Below, one piece after another: positions 23,508-35,634 of a stretch of DNA of 64,000 nt. Where the stretch lies: assembly GCA_033065855.1 (NCBI GenBank), contig JAVXUO010001037.1, positions 804,501-868,500 on the forward strand, given 5' to 3'. The stretch is from Escallonia rubra. Taxonomy: Eukaryota; Streptophyta; Magnoliopsida; Escalloniales; Escalloniaceae. Numbering within the stretch: the stretch's first letter is position 1; every line of letters starts with the position of its first letter. The notes under the pieces are model-generated. The model did no database searches. It saw nothing but the letters and a program-made list of their open reading frames with translations, and was not told the DNA's origin. Position numbers and translations under genes: made by a program.

Positions 23508-24969
23508 TGTTAGCCCTATGGTTGGATAACCTAGGCTTACATATTGTTTTGATGATAACTACACATTGATTATGTTCTAATGCGTGCTTTGAGTGTATTC
23601 TTAGTTGGTATATACATGCACACTCATGAAGACACATTTGAGAAGTTGGATAGATGGATTAAAGCCAAAGAAGCTTAAAGTTATAGTGGACATGCTATAG
23701 AAGCTTCATCCAGTCCAATGTCGAAGAGCAACAAATAATGCATCGGCTAAGTTACTATCGATTATAATTGATATTTCCTATTATGTAACTAGTCTTGGTT
23801 TGATGCTTGGATTTATGACTATGACCTAAAAAGACCTTAGGACACCTTGTGCATTGCATGTGAGTTCATAACCTTTCACACGAGTGTGGTTCTTGAAAAT
23901 GAGTGAACTTTGGAGCTCACTCAGATTTTCTCAAAAATGTTTTTGGTGCTAATCTTTTCATATGTTGATAAAACTTTTCATTAGCTTTCCAATGCAAAAA
24001 ACGACATCTCAATCCGATTTTTCTAGAGAAAGTTATGCCCAAAAAGGAAAGGGGGTTCCGTGAGGCAACCGATTGGCAGTAGGGTAATACAGTCGACTGT
24101 ATTTGAATCCAGTCGACTGCATTCCAATGCAGTCGACTGCATTGGTCAAAATTCAGTTCCAACGGCTATTTTCGAGGACAAAACTCCAACGGCTATTTTT
24201 TAGGGAATACAGTCGACTGCATTGGGAATACAGTCGACTGCAATGGCAGTTTTGCCCATATTATGCCTATAACGGCTATATTTCATTTGCTCTCTATATA
24301 AATGATTTGGGGCTTCATTATACACCATGGAAACCACATTCTAAGCCTCCATTCATTAGAGAAACATCAAGGCTCATAGATTAAACTTTTCTCTCTTCAT
24401 CTTCATGATTTCACATCATTAAAGAGAGCATCTTTGTGAGCATTTCTTTGATTGAGAGTGAGCATACTTCAAGTCATCAATTCTCTCATCTCTCTATTGT
24501 ACTAGAGCTTTATTTGTACTCATTTCCTTTCAAGAGGATTTCTTTGTACACAATTGATCTTTGTAAAAGGATTGTGATCAAGGCTTGGGTTTGTCAAGTC
24601 TTGGGTGAGCTTTGTGGATTCAAGGCTTGTGCTTGGTGTGAGGATATCACCAAGTGTTGTAAGGGTTTTGATCTTGACCCGGAAGAAGATTGTTGCTAGT
24701 GGATTCTAGTGCTCTTGCAAGGGACTTCCTTGAAGAGGTGGATGTAGGCTTGAGGGTAGTTCAAGCCGAACCATTTAAATCTCCTTGTCAAGTATCTCTA
24801 ACTCAATCTCTTTACTTATTGCTCTTTAATTGTTTGAGATTGTTTAGTTAGCATCTTCATTAAAGTATTACTTGGTTTGTTTGAGATTTATGATTGTGCT
24901 TAGTTTAAACTCCCCATTAATTTTTAAAAATCCTATTCACCCCCCTCTAGGGTTGTTTTATTGGTTTCA
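23508..24969 (+). mobile_element. Copia (SIRE/Maximus-like) solo LTR, TSD GAACC
   Basis: Begins TGTTAGCCCTATGGTTGG and ends with a block containing TTCACCCCCCTCTAGGGTTG and a final TTTCA. The perfect 5-bp repeat GAACC flanks it at 23503-23507 and 24970-24974. A TGTT start, a GTTTTGATGATAAC motif shortly after, and a CCCCCTCTAGG block before the 3' end are typical of SIRE-type copia LTRs. 1462 bp, no internal region. It carries five copies of the palindrome CAGTCGACTG between 24090 and 24240. Confidence 0.85.
24090..24240. repeat. Five copies of the palindrome CAGTCGACTG
   Basis: Exact copies lie at 24090-24099, 24110-24119, 24130-24139, 24210-24219 and 24231-24240. The first three are spaced exactly 20 bases apart. 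They lie upstream of a TATA-like stretch (CTCTATATAAAT, about 24291), so they could be LTR promoter elements. Confidence 0.9.
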
Positions 24970-26986
24970 GAACCCTTATTTGATAACTCGTACTTGTAAG
25001 TACTCCTTTGAATTACTTACGATTAATGTCGAACTCTGAAGTATGCATTGATATCAGTACGTTCTTGTCCAGAAAACCCTAATATTGAACCTTAATCGAT
25101 TATTTGGAAATCTTGTGATGCTCGCATGTATTTCATGCTGAGTAAATCTGATAATTCTTTGTATCCCATTCTTCCGAATTGTTATGCCTAAATCCGATAA
25201 TCGTTTTGCTACTTATTGTGATTTTCTTCTGGAAATTCTGAATGATGACTTATTTTGATATGTTATGGTTATTGAAATCTGATCTGATTCTGGTGAAAAT
25301 TCTGCTTTCTTCTGAAAATTCTGAATACTGACTTTATGTCAGTATGATTATTGTTATTGGAATCCGAATTGATTTCGGTGATTGAGCTTAGATTAAAGCT
25401 CATTGATATTGTTGATTTTCTGTGTTGACCTGGGTTTCCGTTCTGTGGGAGGGCGTAATAAGGCTGGTCTGAATCCTGCAGGAAAAGCAGGCTAGTACCC
25501 AAGTGGACTAGTATTTTGGTACATCATGCATGTGTACACTCTGTTAGCTTGCCGGAATGGCATTGCTATTGCCCAGGATCAACGTTGATTTTTTATTTTA
25601 TCTGCTCTGTATACTGCCGTGACTGTTACGGAAATCTGAAAAGTATTATCTGAAATGATTTGTGCTTCTGTTGAAATCATTTGGAAAATCTTCATTGTTT
25701 TCTGAAAATGACCTGTTATTGATTGATTTGGAATCCTTCGTGTTTGTTCTGGTTTATTTTGGTATCTATTTCTGATGAGTTTTGATCCTTTTGAAAAGCA
25801 TTGAGTTTTTTTTTACCATCTGAAGTATTTTGGGAAGTTTCATCAGTTAGATTCTTCTGAATCACTTGTAATCCTGTTGTTAGTCTTTGTGCAACCTTAC
25901 TGAGCTCTCAAAAGCTAACCCTTCGTTTGACTCCCTTTTGCAGGTGAGGATAAGTTGTAGCACATTTGGGAATGGGTTAGAATTTGTGTGAGCTCCGGCG
26001 AGCCCACCACTTCTATGTAATGAGACCCCTGTGCGGGTAGGTACTGTCGATTCATTTATAAGGACTCGAGTTTGTAAAGAACTTAGATTTTAACAGTTTG
26101 AGCTTAGGCAGTCTTGTAAGCTTGTATTTGAAGAATTTAAGATGGTGTCGGATTTGATGTTTTGGAGTATGTGTTAGTGAGTAAATCTGACAGGTTTGAT
26201 GTGATCCGGTAGGTTAACGACCCGGGAGTTCGGGGCGACAGAGCTCCGGATTTCCGGGGCGTTACAACAGTGCCCAAACGTAAAAACTTCTAAATACATC
26301 CTAGGTTATGTCCTGCTACATTCTCATTTCCATGCAGGCCTGTTTGTTGAACCTTGACTCGAAAAAAGGACAACCATAAACCTTGTGCTTTTTCTATTGA
26401 TCACATGAGTGGCTGCAATTGATCCTCTCCATTTAGCTATAGAAGTTGCAGCAACTCCTCTTCCTCTAGTATTGGATCGCCTACCTCTAGCTGTTGAACT
26501 TGCAACACCAATACTCTCAACCCCAGCTCCTCTTCCTCCAGCAGTAGACCCCTTCCCTGTAGTTGTAGAAGTTGCAGCATTGAAGCTCTCAACAACTGCT
26601 GCTCCTCTTCATAGCTGCCCCTCTGCCCCTTGCTCTTCCTCTACCTGTAGTAATATTCCCTGCAGAAATTTCCCTTACATGATACCAACTCTTTTCAAGT
26701 GTATGTAATGAGAATATGGTATTGTAAGACATCTAATTAAACTGACTGAACTCATATTCATAGTTTGAAGTTAAAACACATATACTTGTATAGCCTCTCT
26801 TACATTGGGACTAAATGATCTTCCAATGGTGTTAATGATATCATTCATGTTTTCCATTATCTAACTAACAAGATCATAAAAGTGGTGTGAATAATTGACT
26901 ATGAAATCAGTAACGGTAGCATGTCGTAAAAGTAACAATACAGTAATGGTAGCATAAGTCATAAAAGTAACAATACATGTGCTATA

Positions 26987-29900
26987 ATCAAACTCCTACC
27001 CGAGCTGTCAGCATTGTCCCTCTACTTGTCCCAGCACCACTGTCAACACCAGAACCACTTACACCAACACCACTATCAACATCAACACCAACACCACTTG
27101 CACCAAAACCAATGTCAACACCAGCACTACGTGCACCAACACTGACTCTACCTCTCCCTCTACCTACAACACATATTCCCCTACTTGCACCGATTCCCCT
27201 GCCTGCACCTCTCCCTCTTCCATCGCCGTTAGAAGTAATCCATGCATTTTACAGTGCCTGCACGTGATACAATAGTATATCATATTACATGATTTATTGT
27301 ATTATTAAGTCCAGTACTTGAATATTTAACAAAGTACCTCAGTAGCTGATGATCCAGTGCCATGATTTGTTGTAACTGTACACCTCCTAATTTATGCCCA
27401 GGTTGTTTGCAATTGCTATAGTTCAGCTTTAGAGGATTCCTCCTCATTGCAAATTCATTCCTTCTAGGCTGGCTTTTAGGCTCATCAACTGTTTTCCTTC
27501 TGAGCTTCTTTGGCCTACCAGGGGCCCTTAAAACAGTAGGCGGCAAAATATCATCAAATGGGGTCTTTTCGCATTGTGATTTGTCATCTAAAGGAATAAT
27601 AACAGGCTTGTAAGACCTGATGTATAGTATGATAACACTTGTCAACATACATAACAGGGTCTAAATTGTCATATGCAACATCATGAACACAAGGTATGCA
27701 TGTGATCTCCCATAGCCTACAAGTGCATGATCTAGCCTCCAAGTCAACAATGCATGTATTTAATAGCTGAGTAATTTCAAAGATGTAGTCCCCAAGGACT
27801 ACCACCTCACAATTCCTAGCCTCATCCATGATTAACTCTATCTCTCCTTGATGCACTCCATCCGGTTTTTTTCAAATAATTCATATTCTCTTGGTTAACT
27901 GCCTTCTAATCATCTCCAATATTGTTAATATTGGTTTGTCCCTACTTCCCTTATATTGGTTAAAAGACTCAAACATGTTATTAGATAGGATGTGACATTT
28001 AGCCCAACCACTGAAAAATGCCCTACACCATGTTACATGTGACTTTCTCACTAAGTACTCATATGCAGCTGCTTTCTTTCCCTTAAGCTGGTCCATGTAA
28101 TGGACAAAATCAGGCTCTGCAGAAAAAAATGTAGCTGCCCATATCAAGTCCTTAAGCTCATTTTCATTGTGTCCTACACTCTTGAAATTGGCATACATAT
28201 GCCTCACACATAACCTATGGTAACATGTGGCAATAGTAGTTTAAAAGCTTTAACTAAACCCTGTTATAGAGGACAACAAAAAACATATAATAGATAAGTG
28301 TGGAATCAATAAATGTAAAACTCTATAATAAATAAAATAGCATACTGAAACTAAAGTTGCCTTTTGTCTATCAGATGTGAAAGTACATTCTCTCATTTTT
28401 GAACCTCCAAGGCAATCAGTCAACTGCTCTAAAAACCAGCACCAACTGTCTTTTGTTTCTTGCTCAACAACAACAATGGCTAGGGGTTACATATGGTCAT
28501 TTGCATCTCTCCCCATAGCATGCATCAACTGTCCACCATATGCTCCCTTCAATGACAATCATCCAATCCAATGAATGGCCTACAACCACTAAGGAACCCT
28601 ATTTTCTGAGCTTCAAACTGCAAGAACGTTCTATGAAATATTGGCATCCCATCACTAAGCAAGGTCTTTTCCACCTTATGAAAAGCAGTGCTCCTTGGAT
28701 TTTGTTTCCTTATAATTGCAGAGTAGTCCTAAAGCTTTCTACTGATCTTTGTGGCTACTATTCATCATTTACATGGCCTTTCTCTTGGCTCTATGCAAAA
28801 CATGAAGCCCAAAAATTTAGTTTTGCACCTTCCTAATAGCTTTCTTCATTGACCTCACACTCCAATTTGGATTATCCATTAACCTATCCAAGTACTTAAT
28901 GGCCAACCAAGTAGCATTATAGTACTTGTTTCTGTGCTTTCTAGAGCATCTATGCACACCTTATCCTTCACAACCCTTCCCTTCAAGCTTTTGATTTGAT
29001 ATGTTTTAGAACCCTTGTGCATGTAAGATACATGTATTCTCCACCTACAGTAAAATTTACATATAACAGTTACTCTATGTTATTCATTCTTCTTGTACTT
29101 GTACTGATAACCCAATTGTATTGAATGTTCCCTCAAAGCAATCCTAAATTATGCTGCATTTGTAAATATCATCCCCAGTTTAAGTTCAATACGTTTCATA
29201 TTTCTTGGCTTGTCAAATTCAAAATACTTCTCATTAGAATCATCGTCCCCAGAATTATAAGGACTATGGAGAGACTCCCCATCACTATCTACCTCTTTAA
29301 AGTCATCATTATGGATAGACACCCCATCACTGTCTTTCTTATTCACAGTCATGTCCTCATTGATTTTTTCATTCATACCATCACTCAACTGCTCATCACT
29401 CAACTCCTCATTGATGTCCTCAACCACATTTACATCCACATCAACAAGTTTATCACAAAGTACATCACCCTCGGCAAAGTACTCAAAATCCTCAATACTA
29501 GAAGCTTTACTATCACTATCAAACCTGTTTTCTACACCATCCTCATTAAAGATAATAACATCCGTACCTAAACCAAACCTATTGTTCTCATTTTCATTTC
29601 CATTACTTTTATTATCAACTACTACATTAGTAACTCCAACTCCTCCCTCACTCATACTTGCATCCTCAACATACACCACTACTACATCACTCACACCCTT
29701 GAAAAGACTGAACATGGCTAATTGTGGTGCACCGCCTCAAGAAAAAAAATCCACATAAGTGATTTTTATGGAGTTGCCATCTTAATTAATTAAACTAGGA
29801 AAAATAAGAAAAATCCCTAATAAATGACTCTAAAGTGTCCAAAAGGATGACTAGCCTATCAAAACCCGAATAGGGGTCCGCTAAATCACGCAACGGGAAG

Positions 29901-31145
29901 GTGTTAGGCACATGTCACGCCCTTTCAGTCTCTACTTCATTTTTAATGATTTTTTACCTAAAGAACACGTAGCATGAAAAATACAACACGACTCACCCTA
30001 TACTAATTTTAATTATGTTGGCTTGAACTCGACAACAGAGGTCAAGCGGCCTACTTATATGATTGGACTTATTAGAATCAAAACAATTGTAGTTCGACAC
30101 TGGTCCTACGGGAAATAGTGTACAATTCGAACCTAGACTTAGACAAATTGAATAAAAAGAATTTCTTTTAGTTTTTTGAAATGAAATGCGACTATGGGAA
30201 TGGGAGATAATCTATATAATTTCTACCCTAAGAAAGCCAATAAAAGGTTACCTCGCGATGTAGTTTGCCTTGATGACTCAGGAATATTCTCCATGGGATC
30301 CACGATGCAAAGAACAAAAAGACATTTTTAGAGTGATTTGAATGGCTAAGATTCTTGAGAAAGGTTGAACGTCACTTCACAAAGAAATGGCATGCAAGCT
30401 CTAAAGACAACAAGCTTTTGGATTCACCCGAGATCCACCCTTGGAAATGAAGGCTAAGGCCCCTTTTTATAGTGTTAGGGTCACAGAATCTGATCCTAAT
30501 TTTGGTAATTATCTCATAAATCACAAATGGGATGTACCATATTCGGGATAGGTCGCTTCTTAACCAAAAAATAGATTGGTTTGATCTTTATATCAAGGAT
30601 AAATTATGAACTTTCCTCCCTAGTCGTTTAGACAAATTACATTAATTAGAATAATCTAAACCATGGATCAGACTTGACCTAAATGGACTGGACCAATGCA
30701 ATGGGCTAGACCGATAGACTGGACTGACACGGGCTGGACTAGACACTTTAACTGGACTGGACTAATTAAATAAAATTGGATTGGATTAATTAATTAAATC
30801 ACATTACCAAGCCCGAAGTAAAATATGTCTTTTCCTGAATAATAAAGTCCATTATTTATTTAATTAAAAATGCCTATAAAAATGGGGTGTCTATATTAAC
30901 ATATCCACGTCATTCACAAACTTCCTAAGCTCCAAACTAACTGGAGATTTGTAATAAAAATTTCAAGTTTCAGTATTTTCAACCCCAAAGACATTGATGG
31001 CATCTTTCAAGTCAAGCATAGAATACAAATCCTCATCTACCTCTCTAATATAATCTACTGAACCCCCGTTAAAAGGGTCATGTGCAAATTCAATCATACC
31101 ACCATGGTAGACTTGTATGGCAAACAAACAGCTTTTTTGATCCAT
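26987..31145 (-). pseudogene. MULE (Mutator-like) transposase, decayed, split by a 1.2-kb insertion
   Basis: In translation order: a PB1-like N-terminal domain (31145-30903, motif FAIQVYHGGMIEF, then YYKSPVSLELRKF); an acidic region and MuDR-type start (29710-29149); a motif with NKYYNATWLAIKYLD (about 28930); the MULE DDE domain, with first Asp in GCRPFIGLDDCH (about 28570), second Asp in TSDRQK (about 28370) and Glu in NNMFESFN (about 27970); a SWIM zinc finger CTCRLWEITCIPCVHD (about 27700); a degenerate CCHC knuckle (about 27400); and a Gly/Arg-rich tail ending about 26987. Several stops and frameshifts occur between 28210 and 28990. The family normally catalyses cut-and-paste transposition; this copy cannot. 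Further Gly/Arg-type tail sequence at 26400-26640 suggests a duplicated or extended C-terminus. Confidence 0.85.
29716..30897. mobile_element. 1182-bp insertion in the MULE ORF, TSD AACAT
   Basis: AACAT occurs at 29711-29715 and 30898-30902. Removing one copy plus the intervening bases rejoins the two halves of the MULE N-terminal frame without a gap. The insert is non-coding. Read on the minus strand it starts near TATAGACACCCCATTTTTAT and later carries GTGCCTAACACCTTCCCG, motifs I associate with plant LTR/TRIM-type elements. TG..CA ends are not clear, so the class is unresolved. Confidence 0.65.
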
Positions 31146-31894
31146 GTTACTGTTGGAGAAAAAAAAGACATTTAAAAACACAAAAAGTATCCAACTGATA
31201 GATCTTTATGGAGAAAGTCATAAAAAAAATTGGCACTTTACAGAAATGGTCAACAATGTTTATTGAATTATCTTAGAGAAATTGTAAGAGGGACGACTAA
31301 TCTCTCGCTATATGCATAAAAAAAAAAAAGGGACCCAAACGGATAATTCTTCATGCATGCATATAAAGGCAAAACCCTAACCTATCTAAATCAAAGCAAA
31401 TGCTTCTCAATCAAAATAAAAGGAAACTCAAATACCATAATTATACGGATTTAGGTTCACGGTATATGGCATGGCATTGATTCAGTGGAGAAGACATAGC
31501 TTCAAAAAGCAATATTGATCATCGTGATCGAGCCCCCGTTCTCTCCCTTTTTTCGATCGTCTTCTACCTCCCCTTTCAAGTCAGATTCGCCTAGGGTTTT
31601 GGATGAGAGTAATAGGGGAATTTGGAGGAAGTCAGGGATGAGAGAAGTGTTTGCCAATCTCCCCCCCCCCCCTCCCAACACAAACATACCAAAAACAAAC
31701 AGTTTAGGGATATCACATTTTATCGCCTTAGCCAACAATAAGCATTGACTTGTAAGGCTACAATAGTCTTTTTACAAGCTCAATTTAGTCGGCTATAATT
31801 ATTGATAGTGTAGGCGGTCAATAGTAAAAAGTAATACTTAAGGGGGTCGACCCTAAATCCGAAATACTTGACGGGGGTTACTTGTCATTCCCCT
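31146..31894. other. Probable 5' flank of the MULE transposase and right end of its block
   Basis: No ORF is supported. Contains a poly-A stretch (about 31319) and a poly-C stretch (about 31668). The last 90 bases, read on the minus strand, include GACAAGTAACCCCCGTCAAG, which looks like a transposon end, but no inverted partner is visible near 18790. Confidence 0.4.
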
Positions 31895-32152
31895 TGGTTT
31901 GTTACTCTATCGTCAACCTAAAGTAGGGAATGAAACTTACAAGTTTTTTTTTAAAGAAGTATTTGCATGGTTTAGTAACTAACTGATCTCTCTTATTAGC
32001 ATACAGTTTTAGTTTTCAGTGACTTTTCTTTTTATGCTTGTTATCGCTAATATATGATGTACAGCTCATGGAGTATTCCTTCATTCTTAGAACAGTACGA
32101 CTTTTGTAACAATTAATAGTAATCTCCAAGTCTCGCACTTTGTGAACAGTGT

Positions 32153-32194
<42 letters not shown>

Positions 32195-33040
32195 GTATTG
32201 AAAATAGTGAAACTTAATTAATTCAAAAACAAAGTAAGCTCATCTACGATGAGAAGTTGTTGCTTAAAGTGAAATATTTCAAGCGACTTAGCCAGATAGT
32301 TATTTGTTCATTGTCTTAGGCTTGTTAGGCATTTTTTTCTTAATTTTGACACTACTACTTTACAGTCAAATAGTAACAAGTAAAGACCCAGAACTATACT
32401 ACCAGTGCTTAATATATTTTTCATCTTTCCGCTCTTTCTTATCCTTTTTCTTCTTCTTTTTTCTTTTTTGCGGGTCATGATGAGGTAATGGGTGAGGGGT
32501 TAAAATGTTGTTACGATAATCACATAGTTGTTGTGTTCCAGGGACATTAGATGATAGTAGATGCAAGCAACTTTGTCAAGTAAACTGCGAGAAGGGTGGC
32601 CACTGTAAAGAGTTTAATCATGCGCCCCCTCGTCACTGTTGTCATTGTTTATGTTGATCATCCCGTTCTCCGTACTTATCAGTAATGATAAGTCGTTATG
32701 AGTTTTGGTTAACATCTGTCTCCATCCCCATTAATTTTCTTTCCTTTTTTTTTTGGCTTTTTTAGAGTGGCTGGACAAGTAAACAAGTGCACTCTCTTTT
32801 ATCGCTCAAATTTATATTAATTGAGACTTTTTTTTTAATTTTAATGCATAAGGACGGTGATTTGGTATACAAACAAGAGCATGTTTACGCGACTTTTACT
32901 ATTCTTTGCCACAAGTCTAGATTCTACTAACCAAACAAGGAGACGGAATCTCGTACTTATTTTATTTAACTAGACAAAAATTAGAGTGAGACATGGAATG
33001 GCTTGTAGTCACATTTGTTTTCTTGGTTCAACGGCCTCAC
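31895..33040. repeat. Segmental duplication unit B, right piece
   Basis: Aligns with 15870-16985: the DEFL intron, exon 2 and downstream region, for example ACAAGTAAACAAGTGCACTCT in both. It contains the DEFL pseudogene and a CT dinucleotide run at 32159-32193 that unit A lacks. Confidence 0.82.
32473..32657 (+). pseudogene. Defensin-like pseudogene (exon 2 only)
   Basis: Close copy of exon 2 of the gene at 15806-16603. Three lesions: the exon 1/signal-peptide region is not present upstream of the shared intron sequence; the intron acceptor AG reads GG at about 32471-32472; and one base is missing near 32527-32530, shifting the frame before the third cysteine. The downstream cysteine codons are otherwise kept, so inactivation looks fairly recent. 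Confidence 0.85.
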
Positions 33041-34367
33041 GTGTTATGTGTGGTCAGTCCCTAGAAACACTCAGAAGTGAAAATTGTTTGGGCAAAATAA
33101 AAACACCTAGAATTTTTTGTGGTAAGAAATTGTTTCAGACCAGTCAGAGGGTCATTGGTCGAGGCCACATATAGGATATGTGCAGACTGGCCATTTTGTC
33201 ACGGTGCACCAAAAATTTTACAATACTTGAATTACAACAATAAAATTTTACATCTCATTTATCAATTAACTTGCATGATGTTATAAAACATGTGGATGTA
33301 ACAGTGTATATGGACAATGCAGTCTTTTCTTATGCCTGCTCTCTTTAGGATGCATCCAATTGAGTAATCTAGTCCAATTGCCTTCTTACAGTAGAAAGCA
33401 AGGTAGCTAAGAAAATGGAAAGATCATAATACTGCATGGTTTAAAGTTAAAGGAACAATAGTGCTAATATTGTCAATGAGATATCAAAGTGGAAGGTAGC
33501 CTTGGCATTGTAGTTTCTGAAAGATATTTTCCTGGTGAGAATGCCCCTGTTGATAGTTTTTTTGTGTGGTTGCAATTGCCTCCAGTGGTACTACAATCTG
33601 TAAAGCCATACTTTGAGATTATTTCTTTACCTAATACATTTTTTAGAAGCGCACAAGCCTGGGTTACTCTCACACCTAATGTTGAGATTACAGAGATTAT
33701 TGATTGGTACCTTCCTTATAGCAACGGTGGAGTGATAGACTAACATGTTTCAACAGTGACAAATCTACGCTGCAACCAGAATAATTTGATGGTAAATAAT
33801 GTGATGGTGGTGGATATTAGCTTTCACGGTGGTCAGTCTATCTTGCCGATGTCTTTAGATAGTATGGATGGTAATACAATAGTTGTTGGTGTTGCTTCAG
33901 GCTCACGCTGGCGCGATGGTTGTGCAGCAGATGATGAAACAAGTGATGCTACTATTTCATCAATGTTTCAGAGTTACCCAGATGGTTGGTCAAGACGCAT
34001 TTTGGTTTGACAAAGGGGATAAACACAACACGAGAAATCGCTCTTTAAGGGAGGTTCTTGGGACCATTCATAGGGAGATAACCATAACTGTCATGGATCA
34101 ATTGGAGAAATTAGGGCTTTCCCTCGCTACATGGGGATCAACTATTGCTTAGGTCATTTGACATCCACCAGCTGATCTCTCTTTAATGATTGCTCTGCTT
34201 TATGCATCAATCCCTCGTCATAAGGAACCCTAATCAATTATTTCTCCTTCTTTAGCCTTCCTCTTCGAAGCTTGCCACTTGCAAGGTAAGCCCTCCTCCC
34301 TCTAAGCGCGAGCAACATATTATGAACGAGGCTATGTAAATACCTTGAAAATACATGGAAATATCAT
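33041..34367 (+). other. Intergenic region with unidentified coding-like remnant
   Basis: Two plus-strand ORFs, 33489-33743 (84 aa) and 33756-34010 (84 aa), lie in tandem 12 bases apart in the same frame, separated by one stop. The first has PVDSFFVWLQLPPVVLQ and NTFFRSAQAWVTLTPN. The composition looks like real protein rather than chance, but I do not recognise a family. A third overlapping ORF (33883-34152) in another frame could be the continuation after a frameshift. Confidence 0.35.
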
Positions 34368-34376
34368 ACATGTCAA

Positions 34377-35634
34377 TGCTTGGATGTTCAAATGTGTCAT
34401 TAGTAAGCACTTCTGTCCATATTCCTAACTTTATGACAAAACCATTAGGGGCAAAACCATCAGCGCAGTCTGGTTTTCTTTTTCTTTTTTCCCTCTTTTT
34501 TTTTATTATTCACTTCTTCTTCTTCAACCCACCTACCTCCCCCACCGCCACACCCCAAACCTCACCCACCACTTCTCTGAGAAGACACTACCACCACATA
34601 ACCCCCACCAAACCCAATACTGCCCATACACTGTTCCTTATTCGGCCACTGCCTTACACACGGAGAGAGAATCACCACTCTCACAGGCATCACACACAAT
34701 CACAAACCCACCATTTTATTCCTTCCCTTATTCGGCCACCACCACAGACACACACGTGCACGCGCGCGACATTGACAAGGACTCACACGTACGCATACTA
34801 CTTGAGATGTATTTCCTCTAGCTCCAAAAAAAAGAGCCAAAGATCGTAGTTTTCAAACTAGCAATAGAGAGACTCATACCACAGACGCACCCCTTCATCC
34901 TCCCTCCCCGCCCCATTTTACCACCCTTCCACCACTGCACAACCCTCCACCCAGCCACATTAACACATAAACATAAAGAGAAATATAGACACAAACACAC
35001 ACGCTCAAATTCAAAACACGGTGCCCCCTCCCCTAGCCCCACCTACCGCCTTTTCATTCTACTACTGCACAACCCTCCACCCACCCCCCCCCCCCCATCG
35101 ATGAAACACACAATAAAACCCATAGAGAATGTGTGGGTTTTGTCCTTAGGTTTGTGCATGGGGGTGGGTGGCTGGAGGCTTGTGTGTTAGTAGAAGGGTG
35201 GTAATGCAATAGGTGAAGGGGGATAGGGGGCCAAACGCATGGGTTTATGACTGTATGTGTGCGCGCGCGCTCTATCAGTCTGATATTTCTTTGTTTTTTC
35301 TATTAGTGAATCGTTTGCCTAATTTACAGATCGTGTGTGTGTGTGTGCGCCCACACGTATGTCTTGCTAGTCGGATATGCGGGTGCATGTGGTAGTAATG
35401 GGTTTGGTGGGGGCAGTGTATGGTGGTGTCTTCTCGTAATGGTGGTGTTGGGGTTTGGTGTGTGGTAGCAGGGGCCATAGGTGGGCTAAAGAAGAAGTGA
35501 ATGAAAAAAAAAGAGATGAGAAAAAAAAATTAAACAAGCCTGGGCTGATGATTTTGCTCTTTACGGTTTTGTCTCCAAAGTTAGTGATTTGGACGGAAGT
35601 ACTTACTAATGGCAAATTAAAAAATCCAGGCCGA
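34377..35634. mobile_element. Long-terminal-inverted-repeat (foldback / MULE-type) element
   Basis: The left arm (about 34377-34760) is repeated inverted as the right arm (about 35240-35634). The block CATTAGTAAGCACTTCTGTC at 34397 matches the reverse complement near 35600 with few changes. Homology extends through the CCACC/CACCCC-rich part and GAGAAGACAC. The ends are flanked by ACATGTCAA (34368-34376) and ACATGTAAA (35635-35643), a 9-bp duplication with one mismatch, as expected for Mutator-like elements. The loop has no transposase and contains a repeated CTGCACAACCCTCCACCCA block (34936 and 35066). Confidence 0.75.

Larger units (their letters stand above)
19768..26266. mobile_element. 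Solo LTR (gypsy-type) with two nested insertions, TSD ACAGT
   Basis: Starts TGTAATATCCCGAAC, ends GGGGCGTTACA, and is flanked by the perfect 5-bp repeat ACAGT at 19763-19767 and 26267-26271. After removing the two nested elements (20182-22115 and 23508-24969 plus their duplications) about 3.1 kb of non-coding sequence remains, with no gag-pol, so I read it as a solo LTR. TGTAA..TTACA ends and a purine-rich tract (22150-22360) resemble large LTRs of Tekay/Del-like chromoviruses. The LTR at 57721 also has a purine-rich tract. Confidence 0.75.

Noticed and set aside
19768..26266. Full-length LTR retrotransposon with two LTRs
   Set aside because: The 5' terminal sequence does not recur inside the block and no gag-pol relic is seen; nested insertions explain the large size.
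26409..27267. Plus-strand Pro/Thr-rich ORFs (26409-26708, 26977-27267)
   Set aside because: They are reverse-complement shadows of the Gly/Arg-rich C-terminal tail of the minus-strand MULE transposase.
28377..28836. Plus-strand ORFs at 28377-28574 and 28540-28836
   Set aside because: Shadows of the MULE DDE domain on the minus strand, where conserved motifs (LDDCH, SDRQK) are read.
29125..29758. Plus-strand ORFs at 29125-29571 and 29351-29758
   Set aside because: Antisense to the acidic N-terminal region of the MULE transposase; composition is the expected complement of Asp/Glu/Val codons.
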